64,000 nt of DNA from Acidimicrobiales bacterium (GCA_025455885.1 JALOLR010000015.1:1-64000); one strand, 5' to 3'. Counted from the stretch's first letter, positions 1 through 9,134 are shown. Notes: a model not told the origin generated them from the sequence alone. Translations and numbers: made by a program.

Positions 1-1
1 C

Positions 2-262
2 GAGGGGCGGACGTCGGGGGACCTCGCCCGGTTCCTGGGCGTCACCGAATCGCGCGTCAGCCAGCTCCGCTCCGAGGCCCTGGAGATGCTCAAGGTCGGC
101 ATCGAGGCGCAGTACGAGCCGACGGGCGGTGGGGGCGGGACCCACCGCCGGGTCGGTGTGCGTCTGTCGCAGCGGCGGGCCGACTACGCGGCCGCCATCG
201 CCGACGCGTCGCCGTGGCAGTCACGCCTCGATCGTCGCTTCGACCAGGCGGGCCGCCGCTGA
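2..262 (+). CDS. C-terminal end of a FliA/WhiG-type sigma factor (5' truncated)
   Basis: The reading frame is open from the window edge to a TGA and gives 86 residues. The first ~40 hold a sigma-70 region 4.2 helix-turn-helix (DLARFLGVTESRVSQLRSEA), which reads the -35 element. The GVTESRVSQL form resembles FliA/WhiG-type sigma factors more than SigA or ECF factors. A ~45-residue basic tail follows. The start, regions 2 and 3 and the promoter lie outside the window, so the regulon cannot be judged. It converges on the ycnI-like gene with 24 bases between stops. A class II regulator with a similar HTH is a less likely alternative. Confidence 0.75.
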   Translation, partial: EGRTSGDLARFLGVTESRVSQLRSEALEMLKVGIEAQYEPTGGGGGTHRRVGVRLSQRRADYAAAIADASPWQSRLDRRFDQAGRR

Positions 263-286
263 TCTCCCGGGTCCGTCGGCTCGGCG

Positions 287-982
287 TCAGCCGGGACGGC
301 GGCGGTGGCGGAAGTAGAGGATGATCCCGCCGCCGACGATGACCGCCATCACGACGAGGAAGACCACGAGCCCTGCGGTGCTCTGCTCGGTGGCGGTCGA
401 GGAGATGGGCGAGTCCTGGAGCGGGACCCTGGTCGTGGGCGGGGCCGTCGTCGGGGCAGGCGTCGTGGACCCGACGGGCTCGGGGGCGAGGGCGGCGTCC
501 GGAGCGGCGCCGACGACGATCTGCGGGGCGGGGTACTCGGGTTCGGGGTTCGCGGCATCGGGAACCTGGATCCACGCCGACTCGGCACCGGGGCAGCCCT
601 GGATCGTCGGGAATCGGACGACGGTGCCCTCGGGCTGGTCGATGGTCATGACGGCGACGAAGCTCGCCACCTGGGCGTCGGGGATCGATCCGCCCTCCCA
701 GCGCATCTCCTCGTCGGTGACCGTCGATGTCCAGCCCGGTGGGTCCTCGGTGACGACGTCGCGGACCCCGGCGGGGATCTGGACCCGCAGGGAGGTGGTG
801 GGCTGACCGGCGCAGCCGTGGTCGAAGCTGAACGTGACGGGGGTCCGACTGCCGGCTGCGACCGGTTCCTCGGACGACTGCACGTGTGCGCCCGCCGGGG
901 CGGCGAGGACCGTCGTGGCGACGACCACGGCGAGGAGGGCGGGGAGGCGTCGACGCCGGCGCGTCGGATCCGTTCGGCTCAT
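287..982 (-). CDS. YcnI-like DUF1775 secreted copper-related protein
   Basis: Predicted 231-residue exported protein. An Arg-rich n-region and a hydrophobic segment end at APAGAHVQ, so the mature N-terminus would carry the conserved His of the YcnI family, a copper-binding position. The central domain (about residues 35-150) is DUF1775-like, with a hydrophilic Pro/Thr linker and a C-terminal membrane anchor (VVFLVVMAVIVGGGIILYF) followed by RHRRRPG. I chose the ATG giving MSRTDPTRR because it starts just before the signal peptide; an upstream ATG exists but would add an implausible leader. It lies 28 bases downstream of the CopC-CopD fusion on the same strand, an arrangement like ycnJ-ycnI of Bacillus. 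Periplasmic copper handling is inferred from family and context. Confidence 0.8.
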   Translation of the reverse strand: MSRTDPTRRRRRLPALLAVVVATTVLAAPAGAHVQSSEEPVAAGSRTPVTFSFDHGCAGQPTTSLRVQIPAGVRDVVTEDPPGWTSTVTDEEMRWEGGSIPDAQVASFVAVMTIDQPEGTVVRFPTIQGCPGAESAWIQVPDAANPEPEYPAPQIVVGAAPDAALAPEPVGSTTPAPTTAPPTTRVPLQDSPISSTATEQSTAGLVVFLVVMAVIVGGGIILYFRHRRRPG

Positions 983-1010
983 GATCGGGGGCTCACAGAC
1001 GTCGGTCGGG

Positions 1011-2870
1011 TCAGCGGATCTCGACAGCGAACGGCGTGCGGAGTTCGCGGAAGTCGGAGGGACGGACGACGAGGTCGATCTCCCACTCACCGGGGATCGA
1101 CAACTCGGATCCTTCCAGGACGAAGCTACCCGGGCCGACCTTCACGACCTCGCGCGCGATCGGGCCCAGTCCGGCGGCGGGAAGGCTGAACTCGGCTCGG
1201 AGGGTGGTCGCCACGTCCAGCACCCCACCGGCCTCGTCGAGGTACTGGACCCGGATCGTGTTCACCCCGGCCGCGGCGGGCGTGACCGTCATCGTGACGG
1301 TCCCGTCGTCCGCCGGTGCGGTGAGCTCGACCACGGAGGCTGCGCTGGCGACGGCGTTGCGGGCGGGCACCACGTTGACGAGCACGGCGGTCACGGCGAG
1401 GGCGGCGAGGAGCACGACGACCTCGCCGAGGACGTTGCTGCGCAGCCGCCGCCAGTCCGCCGTCGCCGTCCCGGGGTCGGCAGGTCGTCCGGCCGTGGCC
1501 TCGACGGCGCTCTCGGCCGGGCCCGGCTCGTCGTCGTTCGTGGTCAGGCGGGGAACCAGGCGGTAGCGGTTGTGGGCGGCGAGGGCGAGGACGACCACCA
1601 CCAGTCCCACCTTGGTGAGCAGGAGCCGGCCGTAGGTGGTGCTCCACAGCGCGGTCGGGTCGCCGCCGGACTGGATCCAGGTCATGGCCACGCCGCTGAC
1701 GAGCAGGACGACCACGCTGACCGCCGCCGCGGTGGAGAACCGGTCGAGCACGCCGAGTGTGGATGTGAGCAGCTCGCGGCGGGGGGCGGTCGTGGTCTCG
1801 ACCTCGGGCCGGGTCGAGAGGGCGACGCCGCCACCGCCCGGCTCGACCGCGGGTGGATCCGGGGTCGCCTCCCCGGCGAGTCGGGACGCCCGGTGTCGCA
1901 GTGTGAGGGCCAGGCCCACCAGGCCCCCGAACCAGATGGCGGCGGCGGCCACGTGGGTGCCGTCGGACAGCACCGAGAGCCACCGGTAGGGCGACTCGAT
2001 GGCGTGGCCCCACAGCACGAACGACACGGTCACGGCCAGTCCGCCGTAGAACGCACACCCCTGGGCGAGCAACAGGCGGTTCGTGTCGGTGGAGAGGTGC
2101 ACCAGGGCGAGGCCGACGAGCAGGACCACCGCCGACCAGCCCAGGGTGTCGACGAGCACGGTACGGATCACGTCGAGGTCGGTCACGGCGTCGAGACCCC
2201 GACCGGTGGCCAGCGCGGCCTGGGCGGCGATGGAGCCGCCGATCCCGAAGAGCCCCGTGAGGGCGGCGATGCGCACGATCGGGGCGATGGACCAGCGATC
2301 GGAGCGTTGGTCGTGGAGGAACGCGAGGTAGAAGGCCAGACCGGCGGCCAGCAACGCCGCCACGAAGGTCACGAAGCGGGCGACGGCGCCGATCACCTCC
2401 CACGTGGGGTCGGTCCGGGCGCTGAGCCCGCTGACACCGGCGGCGTCGACGGGAACGCCGACCGCGAAGAGCACCGAGCCCGAGATGGCGTGGCCGTCGG
2501 TCGACACGACGCGCCAGGTGCCTACGTAGGTGCCCTCGTCGAGGTCGGGACGCAGCGCGACGCGCAGCACCCGGCCTCCGTCCCCGGTGACCGTCTCGCC
2601 GTCGTCCACGCGGTTCCCGTCGCCGTCGAGCACGCTCAACCCGCCGAGCTCGACGTCGACCGGCTCGCTGAACGTGACCGTGAACTCCGCCGGTGACTCC
2701 GGGACGGACTGGCCGTCGGTCGGCGTGGTGGTGAGCACGGACGCGTGGGCGGCGGCCGGACCGGTGGTCGCGACGAGCACGGCGAGGACCACCCCCACGA
2801 GGGTGGCCACGGCGAGGGCGCTGTGCCCCGACGCGGAGATGCGGCTCGTCACATCCCCATCCTCGCTCAT
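1011..2870 (-). CDS. CopC-CopD fusion, copper resistance/uptake membrane protein (YcnJ-like)
   Basis: 619 residues. After a hydrophobic signal segment, the mature part begins AAAHASVLTTTPTDG, and the His directly after the cleavage region is the CopC copper ligand. CopC occupies about residues 40-135 (FSEPV..., TYVGTWRVVSTDGHAISG). A CopD membrane domain with about eight helices follows, then a soluble C-terminal domain of ~110 residues. The family binds copper outside the membrane and moves it inward. The gene probably leads a two-gene unit with the YcnI-like gene. GAGGGG precedes the ATG. Family assignment is firm; direction of transport is not shown by sequence. Confidence 0.87.
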   Translation of the reverse strand: MSEDGDVTSRISASGHSALAVATLVGVVLAVLVATTGPAAAHASVLTTTPTDGQSVPESPAEFTVTFSEPVDVELGGLSVLDGDGNRVDDGETVTGDGGRVLRVALRPDLDEGTYVGTWRVVSTDGHAISGSVLFAVGVPVDAAGVSGLSARTDPTWEVIGAVARFVTFVAALLAAGLAFYLAFLHDQRSDRWSIAPIVRIAALTGLFGIGGSIAAQAALATGRGLDAVTDLDVIRTVLVDTLGWSAVVLLVGLALVHLSTDTNRLLLAQGCAFYGGLAVTVSFVLWGHAIESPYRWLSVLSDGTHVAAAAIWFGGLVGLALTLRHRASRLAGEATPDPPAVEPGGGGVALSTRPEVETTTAPRRELLTSTLGVLDRFSTAAAVSVVVLLVSGVAMTWIQSGGDPTALWSTTYGRLLLTKVGLVVVVLALAAHNRYRLVPRLTTNDDEPGPAESAVEATAGRPADPGTATADWRRLRSNVLGEVVVLLAALAVTAVLVNVVPARNAVASAASVVELTAPADDGTVTMTVTPAAAGVNTIRVQYLDEAGGVLDVATTLRAEFSLPAAGLGPIAREVVKVGPGSFVLEGSELSIPGEWEIDLVVRPSDFRELRTPFAVEIR

Positions 2871-3018
2871 GGTCCCCTCGGGATGCCCCTCGCGACCGGC
2901 TGCTCCGCCGCAGGGGGTTCAGGGGGGTGTCAGCGTGAGCGGTCCCGGCGACGGTCCGTGCCGGGTGGTCGATCCGTGGTCAGGGCCCGATCTATCGTCG
3001 AGCGAGGGGTCACCGAGC

Positions 3019-4626
3019 ATGCAGACCGCGTCGCCAACCGGGGGTTCCGCCACGTCGGGCGGCCCGGCGCGGGCCGGCGCCGTCCTCGGCACCCTCATCG
3101 TCGTCGCTGCGATCGCCAACCTCCCGCTGGCGGTCGCCAACGTGGCGCTGCCGTCGATCGGGCTCGCCTTCGACGCGTCGCAGACCCAGCTGAACCTGGT
3201 GGCGGTGGGCTACTCGTTGGGCCTCGCGGCGTCCGTCCTGTGGCTCGGCGCGGTGGGGGACCGCTACGGCCGCAAGCGGATGTTGCTCATCGGCGTCCTG
3301 CTCTCGTTGCCGGCTGCGCTGGCGTCGGCGTGGGCGCCGGGGATCGAGCTGCTCATCGCGGCGAGGATCGTCGGGGGCCTGGCGGCCGGCATGGCCTATC
3401 CCACCACGCTGGCCCTGATCACCGCCCTGTGGCGCGAGGGGCCGGGGCGCACCCGGTCGATCGCGCTGTGGTCGGCGATCGGTGGCGCCGTCTCGGCCCT
3501 CGGCCCTCTCATCTCCGGCCTCCTGCTCTCCGACTTCTGGTGGGGTTCGGTCTTCCTCGTCACCCTGCCCCTGATCGTCGTCGCCGTCCCGCTGATCCAC
3601 CGGCTGGTCCCCGCGCACGTCAACGAGGGCACCGAACCGGTCGACAACCTGGGTGGCCTCCTGTCGGTGATCCTCGTCGGTGCGCTGATCCTGGCCATCA
3701 ACTTCGCCACCGTGCCCGACGCCGGGACCCTGGCGCTCGGGTTGACCTTCGTGGCGGCGGCGGCGGTCATCGGGTTCGTGATCCGGCAGCGAAGGGCCGC
3801 GAACCCACTCTACGACCTCCACGTCGCCGGACGACGCATCTTCTGGGTGGCGGCGTGTGCCGGCATCATCGTGTTCGGCTCGCTCATGGGCGCGATGTTC
3901 ATCGGCCAGCAGTTCCTCCAGAACGTGCTCGACTACTCCACGATCGAAGCCGGGCTCGCAGTGCTCCCCGCCGCCGTGTTCATGGTCGTCATCGCCCCTC
4001 GCTCCGCGAAGCTCGTCGAGGCCCGGGGTGCACGGTTCACCCTCCTGGTCGGTTACTCCTGCGTGCTCCTGGGCTTCGTCACGATGCTGGTGACCTGGCG
4101 CGACGGGGTGTCCTACCTGCCGATCGGCATCGGGTACGCGCTCGTCGGTGCGGGCGTGGGCTTCGCGGGTACGCCGGCGTCGCGCTCGCTCACCGGGTCG
4201 GTGCCCGTGACCCGGGCGGGCATGGCCTCGGGCACCGCCGACCTCCAACGCGACCTCGGTGGGGCCATCCTCCAGTCGGCGATGGGCGCGCTGCTCACCG
4301 CGGGGTACGCCTCCGCCATGGCCGGGCTGATCGGCACCTCCCCCGACGCCGCGCAGGTGACGACCTCGGTGGAGGGCCAGCTCACGAAGTCGTTCAGCGG
4401 CGCCGAGGCCATCGCCGCCCAGTACCCCCAGTACGCCCAGCAGATCGTGGCCGGCGCCCGCCAGTCGTTCGTGGAGGGCCAGGACTGGGCGTACGTGGCG
4501 GGCATCGCCTTCGTCGTGGCGGGTGCCGCGCTCGTGTTCCTCCTGTTCCCGAAGCGTGACGCCGAGAGGGCCCTGCTCGCCGAGTACGCCGCCGAGGACG
4601 CCGCCGGTCAGAGCGCGGCGGCGTGA
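3019..4626 (+). CDS. MFS drug exporter, DHA2/EmrB-like (14 TM)
   Basis: 535 residues with about 14 hydrophobic segments. The loop 2-3 motif (GDRYGRKRMLLIG) is the MFS motif A, and NVALPSIGLAF in helix 1 is typical of the DHA2 proton-drug antiporter branch. Substrate cannot be read from sequence. The start is the ATG after GAGCGAGGGG, with a TATCGT -10-like hexamer at 2993-2998; longer in-frame extensions upstream run antisense to copCD and were not used. Its last 19 bases overlap the convergent phosphatase gene. Confidence 0.85.
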   Translation: MQTASPTGGSATSGGPARAGAVLGTLIVVAAIANLPLAVANVALPSIGLAFDASQTQLNLVAVGYSLGLAASVLWLGAVGDRYGRKRMLLIGVLLSLPAALASAWAPGIELLIAARIVGGLAAGMAYPTTLALITALWREGPGRTRSIALWSAIGGAVSALGPLISGLLLSDFWWGSVFLVTLPLIVVAVPLIHRLVPAHVNEGTEPVDNLGGLLSVILVGALILAINFATVPDAGTLALGLTFVAAAAVIGFVIRQRRAANPLYDLHVAGRRIFWVAACAGIIVFGSLMGAMFIGQQFLQNVLDYSTIEAGLAVLPAAVFMVVIAPRSAKLVEARGARFTLLVGYSCVLLGFVTMLVTWRDGVSYLPIGIGYALVGAGVGFAGTPASRSLTGSVPVTRAGMASGTADLQRDLGGAILQSAMGALLTAGYASAMAGLIGTSPDAAQVTTSVEGQLTKSFSGAEAIAAQYPQYAQQIVAGARQSFVEGQDWAYVAGIAFVVAGAALVFLLFPKRDAERALLAEYAAEDAAGQSAAA

Positions 4627-5408
4627 CCGGCGAGGCAGGCGACCACGGCCTCGTGCACCAGGCCGTTGGTGGCCACCCCCGACACGGGCGCGCCCGGTGA
4701 CAGCACCGGCTCGCGTCCGGCGGGATCGGTGAAGCGGCCCCCCGCCTCGGCCAGGATCACCGGCATCGGGGCGAGGTCCCAGAGCGAGACGAGACCGTCG
4801 ACCATGGCCTCGATGGCTCCGGTCGCCACCATGGCGTAGCCGAAGCCGTCACCCCAGGTGCGCACCTGGAACCCCGCGTGCTTCACGGCGAGCAGATCGT
4901 CGTCGGGCCAGCGCGTGACGTCACTCGTGGAGAGCACCGACTCGGACGGGTCGACGCGTCGGGACACCCCGGTGGGCCGACCGTCGAGGAAGCATCCCCG
5001 ACCACGGCCGGCCCACACGGTGTGACCGAGGGCGGGCAGGTCGATCACCCCGATCGCCGGTCCGTGCTCGTCGTGCACGGCCAGCAGGCTCGAGTAGAGC
5101 GGGATCCCCCGGGTGAAGGCCTTGGTGCCGTCGATCGGGTCGATGATCCACGTCCGTCCCGAGGTGCCGAGCAGGTCGGGCTCCTCCTCGCCGAGGACGG
5201 TGTCGTTCGGGTGCGAGCCGGCGAGCCGCTCCCGCACCAGGCGCTCGGCGGCGCGGTCCGCCTCGGTGACCGGGGTGCCGTCGCCCTTGGCGTCCACCGC
5301 CAGTCCGGGCTGGGCGAACCACCGCAGGGTGTACGCGCCTGCGGCCCGTGAGATGCTCACCGCCTCGTCGAGCAGGTCGACGTCGACGGGAGGGACGGTG
5401 ACGGACAT
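4608..5408 (-). CDS. Inositol monophosphatase-family phosphatase, probably HisN-like
   Basis: 266 residues with the metal-binding signature of the Li-sensitive phosphatase family: GEEEPDLL around residue 70, DPIDGTKAF around 88-96 and WDLAPMPVI near residue 210. The family hydrolyses inositol phosphates, histidinol phosphate or PAP with Mg2+. DPIDGTKAFTRGIP resembles histidinol-phosphate phosphatases (HisN) of actinobacteria, but substrate is inferred. CACGAT sits 6 bases upstream of the ATG, fitting a leaderless promoter divergent from the P450 gene. Confidence 0.82.
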   Translation of the reverse strand: MSVTVPPVDVDLLDEAVSISRAAGAYTLRWFAQPGLAVDAKGDGTPVTEADRAAERLVRERLAGSHPNDTVLGEEEPDLLGTSGRTWIIDPIDGTKAFTRGIPLYSSLLAVHDEHGPAIGVIDLPALGHTVWAGRGRGCFLDGRPTGVSRRVDPSESVLSTSDVTRWPDDDLLAVKHAGFQVRTWGDGFGYAMVATGAIEAMVDGLVSLWDLAPMPVILAEAGGRFTDPAGREPVLSPGAPVSGVATNGLVHEAVVACLAGHAAAL

Positions 5409-5465
5409 GCCAGCATCGTGCCACGGGCGCGGTCTCGTCCCGATCGCCCTGCCCGAGGAGAGCCG

Positions 5466-6761
5466 ATGCCCGACGACGTCCACCTGCCCGACGCGCCGCT
5501 GCCGGTCTTCGACCCGTTCGCCGCAGGGTTCTTCGACGACCCGTACCCCACCTATGCCCGTCAGCGCGAGGCGGACCCGGTTCATCTCAGCCCGCTCGGC
5601 CCGTGGATCCTGTTCCGGCACGGGGACGCCTCGGCGCTGCTGCGCGACCCGAGCCTGAGCGTCGACGTCCGCAAGGCGGTGGAGATCGATCCCCGCTCCC
5701 GTCGCCGCCGGGACGAGATGCTCGACGACCTCTTCCCGGGCCGGGAGCGCCGGGAGGACACCTCGATCCTCAACGTCGACCCGCCCGACCACACCCGGCT
5801 GCGACGGTTGGTGTCGAAGGTCTTCACGCCGCGGCGTGTCGAGGACCTGCGGCCGCTGGTGCGCCGACTGGTCGACGAACGTCTCGATGCCGTCGCCACC
5901 GACGGTCGGATGGACGTCATCGCCGACCTCGCCTTCCCACTTCCGTTCGCCGTCATCAGCGAGATGCTCGGGATGCCCGAGGGCGACCGTGACGAGCTGC
6001 GGCGCTGGTCCCACTCGGTCGTGCAGCTCCTCGACATCACCCTCACCCCCGACGAGGTGCGCGAGGGCGTCGTCGCGGCCGAGAGGATGCGCGCCCACGT
6101 CGCCCGGGCGATCGCCTGGAAGCGGGAGCGCCCGGCCGACGACCTGCTCACGGCGCTCATCACCGCCGAGGACGAGGGCGATGTGCTCTCCGAGACCGAG
6201 CTCGTGGACCAGATCGTGCTGTCGTTCATCGCCGGCCACGAGACGACCGTGAACCTCATCGGGAACGGCACCCTCGCGCTGCTCCGCCACCCCGAGCAGC
6301 TCGAACGGTGGCGTGACGACGTCACCCTCGACGCCAACGCCGTGCACGAGCTGCTCCGGTTCGACTCCCCGGTGCAGTTCTCCCGGCGGATCGCACTGCA
6401 CCGGTTGGAGATCGGCGGCCGGGTCATCGAGCCGGGCCGCTTCGTGATGACCTGCCTCGGGAGCGCCAACCGCGACCCGGCGGTCTTCGGCCCCGACGCC
6501 GACGTGCTCGACCTCGGCCGGCCGTCCGCCCCGTTGCACCTGTCGTTCGGCAGCGGCACGCACTACTGCCTCGGGTCGGCCCTGGCCCGGCTCGAGGGGG
6601 CCGAGGCCATCGGGGCGCTGATCCGGCGCTTCGACGGGCTGCGTCTGGCCACGGACCGCCCGATGTGGAACGGGCGCCTGGTGCTGCGGGGCCTCGACGC
6701 CCTGCCGGTCACCTTCTCGTCGGCCCGGTCGGTTCGGTCCGTCGCCGCGGTGCTCTCGTGA
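5466..6761 (+). CDS. Cytochrome P450 (class I bacterial type)
   Basis: 431 residues, normal for a soluble bacterial P450. The oxygen-binding I helix is AGHETT near residue 256, the K-helix ExxR is ELLR near 293, and the haem loop FGSGTHYCLG gives the thiolate Cys near 367. It should hydroxylate an unknown hydrophobic substrate using ferredoxin and a reductase; neither partner gene is adjacent. The ATG after GAGGAGAGCC was chosen on its ribosome binding site. The stop overlaps the GTG of the next gene (GTGA), so the two are probably translated together. Confidence 0.92.
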   Translation: MPDDVHLPDAPLPVFDPFAAGFFDDPYPTYARQREADPVHLSPLGPWILFRHGDASALLRDPSLSVDVRKAVEIDPRSRRRRDEMLDDLFPGRERREDTSILNVDPPDHTRLRRLVSKVFTPRRVEDLRPLVRRLVDERLDAVATDGRMDVIADLAFPLPFAVISEMLGMPEGDRDELRRWSHSVVQLLDITLTPDEVREGVVAAERMRAHVARAIAWKRERPADDLLTALITAEDEGDVLSETELVDQIVLSFIAGHETTVNLIGNGTLALLRHPEQLERWRDDVTLDANAVHELLRFDSPVQFSRRIALHRLEIGGRVIEPGRFVMTCLGSANRDPAVFGPDADVLDLGRPSAPLHLSFGSGTHYCLGSALARLEGAEAIGALIRRFDGLRLATDRPMWNGRLVLRGLDALPVTFSSARSVRSVAAVLS

Positions 6762-7180
6762 CCGGCTCCGGCGGTTCCCCTCCCGGACGCATCGTGGGGC
6801 TGGTCGGTGTGTACCACGCCAACGGGTCGCTGACCGGCGAGCTGGCCTACTGGGTGGGGGCGCGCCTCGGCCGGGCCCACTGCGCCCTGTGCGACATCAC
6901 CCACGGGACGTTCCGGGCCAAGCCGGAGTTCGCGCGCTGCCGCGCCGATCTGGCGGTGCCGTTCGAGACGGTGCACCTCGACGAGCGCAGCGCGGAGCTG
7001 GCGGTGGTCACCGAGGGCCACACGCCGTGCGTCGTGGCCAGGGTCGACGAGGGGGACGGTGGCGTACGCCACCGGGTGCTGCTCGGTCCAGACGCCCTCG
7101 AGGCCTGCCAGGGCGAGCCGGCGGCGCTGATGGGGGCGATCGAGGTGGCCGCCGCCGCGTCCTCGCTCAGCTGGGCCTGA
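6758..7180 (+). CDS. Uncharacterised CxxC protein coupled to the P450
   Basis: 140 residues; I do not recognise the family. It starts with GTG overlapping the P450 stop by four bases. The N-terminal half has GRIVGLVGVYHANGSL and then CALCDITHG, a CxxC motif that could be a thiol-redox or metal site, with single cysteines later. There is no signal peptide or membrane segment. Overlap with the P450 suggests a linked function, for example electron supply or substrate handling, but that is inference. It ends 14 bases inside the convergent membrane-protein gene. Confidence 0.7.
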   Translation: MTGSGGSPPGRIVGLVGVYHANGSLTGELAYWVGARLGRAHCALCDITHGTFRAKPEFARCRADLAVPFETVHLDERSAELAVVTEGHTPCVVARVDEGDGGVRHRVLLGPDALEACQGEPAALMGAIEVAAAASSLSWA

Positions 7181-7778
7181 CGCCGACCTCGCGCAGCTGC
7201 CGGTACCACTCGCCGGCGACGAGGACACCGACACCCACCTCGGCGATGTCCCATCCCGGGACGAGGTCGAGCACGTGGGTGGTGTCGCCCTGGAGGAGCA
7301 CGAGCTCGGGGCGCCACAGGGTCGGCGCCGGGCCGAGGCGCAGCTCGTGGGGTTCGGCGTCGAGCAGCACCATCGGCGGGCCGCGGCGGTCGGCGCCCGA
7401 CGGCGTCGCGTCGGCGACGAAGCTCAGTCGGCCCGCGGCCCAGGTGAGCCGGCCGACCTGGCGGCGCCGCTCCCGCGCTCTGCGTTCGGGTGCCCAGGTG
7501 GCGTCCACGGCGACGGGGTCGTGGTCGGGGCCGGCGCGGAGGAGACGCCCGGGTGAGAGTGTCGTCTCCTCGGGACCGCGCCGCTGGGCCAGGGCGACGG
7601 TGTTGGCCCCGGCGAGCGCGCCGATCGCGCCGAGCGGGATGACGAGGAACCAGGGGCCGCCCGCCCCCAGCCCGACGGCGAGGGCGACGACCACCACCCA
7701 TCCGATGGCCAGCTCGACCTCGCGACGCCGCCGACCCCGGGCCCGGAGCTCGCCGGGCTCGGGGTTCGCCGTGGTCAT
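7167..7778 (-). CDS. Uncharacterised two-TM membrane protein, copy 1 of a tandem pair
   Basis: 203 residues. A basic N-terminus is followed by two close hydrophobic segments (about residues 25-65) and then a soluble domain of ~130 residues. The soluble domain includes AAGRLSFVAD, and its end reads GEWYRQL. The gene behind it encodes the same layout with AAGRLSFETA and QEWCLQL, so the two look like diverged duplicates. Function unknown. It lies 18 bases downstream of copy 2 and probably shares its transcript. Confidence 0.65.
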   Translation of the reverse strand: MTTANPEPGELRARGRRRREVELAIGWVVVVALAVGLGAGGPWFLVIPLGAIGALAGANTVALAQRRGPEETTLSPGRLLRAGPDHDPVAVDATWAPERRARERRRQVGRLTWAAGRLSFVADATPSGADRRGPPMVLLDAEPHELRLGPAPTLWRPELVLLQGDTTHVLDLVPGWDIAEVGVGVLVAGEWYRQLREVGVRPS

Positions 7779-7796
7779 GGGTCGGTCACGGGGCGA

Positions 7797-8381
7797 TCAG
7801 GCCGGCCCCGACGCCCCGGCGGCCTCGAGCTGGAGGCACCACTCCTGGGCGACGGTCGGTCCGACGAAGGTGGCACCGAGGTCCCAGACGGGGAACAGCC
7901 GGATGGTGTGGACGCCGCTCGCCAGCTCGACGTCGAGCTGGGGGCGCAGGAAGCTCGGGACGGTGGGGAGGCCGATCTGGGTGATGGCCACGTCGAAGCC
8001 GGTGTCGCCGTCGGCGGTCTCGAACGACAGCCGCCCGGCCGCGGCACGCAGGACGCCCGACTGGGCGGTCCCCGGACGGGCCCCGCCCGGCGGGACCCAC
8101 TGGCCCGGGGCGGTGACCGGCCGGCCCTTCCGGGACGCCGCGATCGCGCCGGGCGCGGGCGTGAAGCGCTCCGGGGCCCGGGCGGAGAGGGCCAGGCGCG
8201 TGGTGGCGAAGGCGCCGAGGGCGAAGCCCACCGCGGGGATCCAGAAGACGAACTGGCCGACGACGACCGCGTTGTAGACGAACACGCCGACGAAGATCCA
8301 CCAGAGGATCGTGGAGTACACCCGGCGCTGGCGGGCGCGGGTGGCGGCGGTGGGCCCGACGGGGGAGGGGGAGCGGGCCAT
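7797..8381 (-). CDS. Uncharacterised two-TM membrane protein, copy 2 of a tandem pair
   Basis: 194 residues with two hydrophobic segments near residues 25-65 (ILWWIFVGVFVYNAVVVGQF and the next) and a soluble C-terminal domain. It is a probable paralogue of the adjacent downstream gene, sharing the TM hairpin, the GRLSF strand and the EW..QL ending. It is not clearly related to a characterised family. It follows the nitroreductase stop by 6 bases, so nitroreductase, copy 2 and copy 1 may form one transcript. Confidence 0.65.
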   Translation of the reverse strand: MARSPSPVGPTAATRARQRRVYSTILWWIFVGVFVYNAVVVGQFVFWIPAVGFALGAFATTRLALSARAPERFTPAPGAIAASRKGRPVTAPGQWVPPGGARPGTAQSGVLRAAAGRLSFETADGDTGFDVAITQIGLPTVPSFLRPQLDVELASGVHTIRLFPVWDLGATFVGPTVAQEWCLQLEAAGASGPA

Positions 8382-8387
8382 CGGGGC

Positions 8388-9008
8388 TCAGCGGGCGGCG
8401 CGGGGGTCGTGGTCGAGGTGGGCCACGGCCGGCGCGGGACGCTCGGCGGGCGCGGTCGGCTCCGACACCGGCCAGCCGAGGTATACGAGGCCCACCAGCG
8501 TGTCGTCGCCCGAGAAGCCGCACAGCTCGATGATGCGGCGCGACCGGGCCGCCGCGCCGGTGGACCAGAGGGTGGCCAGCCCGGCGGCGGTCGCGCCGAG
8601 CAGGAGGGTCTGCACCGCGGCGGCGACGGCGTCGCGGTTCTCGGCGGTGGTGACCGGGTCGGAGCCGGCTGCGGACGCCACGACGAGCACCACCGGCGCC
8701 CGGGTGTACTTGGTGCGGGCTTTGGCGATCTTGGCGGCGTGGTCCTCGCCCGCCTCGAGGAGGTCCTCGGCCAGAGCCTCGCCGATGGCGTGGCGGCCGT
8801 CGCCGGTGACGGCGCAGAACCGCCATGGGGCGGTGCGATGGTGGTTCGGGGCCCAGGAGGCCAGTCGGCACAGGCGGTCGAGCAGCTCGGCGGGCACCGG
8901 GCGGTCGGGGTCGACCCGCAGGTTCGACCGGCGGCGCCAGGCCACGTCCTCGAGGCCCGCCAGGGTGAGCTCCCCGGCCTCGGCCGCCGGCTCTGACGTC
9001 GTCGGCAT
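8388..9008 (-). CDS. Nitroreductase-family FMN oxidoreductase
   Basis: 206 residues. RRSNLRV and LASWAPNHHRTAPWRF are the N-terminal FMN-contact region of the nitroreductase fold; the C-terminal half has GLATLWSTG and LGWP, also typical. The family reduces nitro groups, enones or flavins with NAD(P)H, so substrate is open. TACCGT ends 6 bases upstream of the ATG, predicting a leaderless transcript. It heads a possible three-gene unit with the two membrane proteins. Confidence 0.83.
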   Translation of the reverse strand: MPTTSEPAAEAGELTLAGLEDVAWRRRSNLRVDPDRPVPAELLDRLCRLASWAPNHHRTAPWRFCAVTGDGRHAIGEALAEDLLEAGEDHAAKIAKARTKYTRAPVVLVVASAAGSDPVTTAENRDAVAAAVQTLLLGATAAGLATLWSTGAAARSRRIIELCGFSGDDTLVGLVYLGWPVSEPTAPAERPAPAVAHLDHDPRAAR

Positions 9009-9134
9009 CTCGCGACGGTAGCGGTGCAGATCGACCCCTGGTGCAATCCGGGCGGCCGCGGTACGGTGTGCGGGCTCCAGGGCGGAGTGTGGGTCTTCCT
9101 CGCGATCGACGACGTGCGATCCCGAGAGGTTGCG

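Noticed and set aside
834-2696. Long plus-strand open frame opposite the CopC-CopD gene
   Set aside because: Translation is Gly/Arg/Asp/His-rich without motifs; it is a GC-rich mirror of a gene with clear domains.
5409-6563. N-terminal extension of the phosphatase to 651 residues
   Set aside because: The extension is antisense to the P450, and the ATG at 5408 has a promoter-like hexamer 6 bases upstream.
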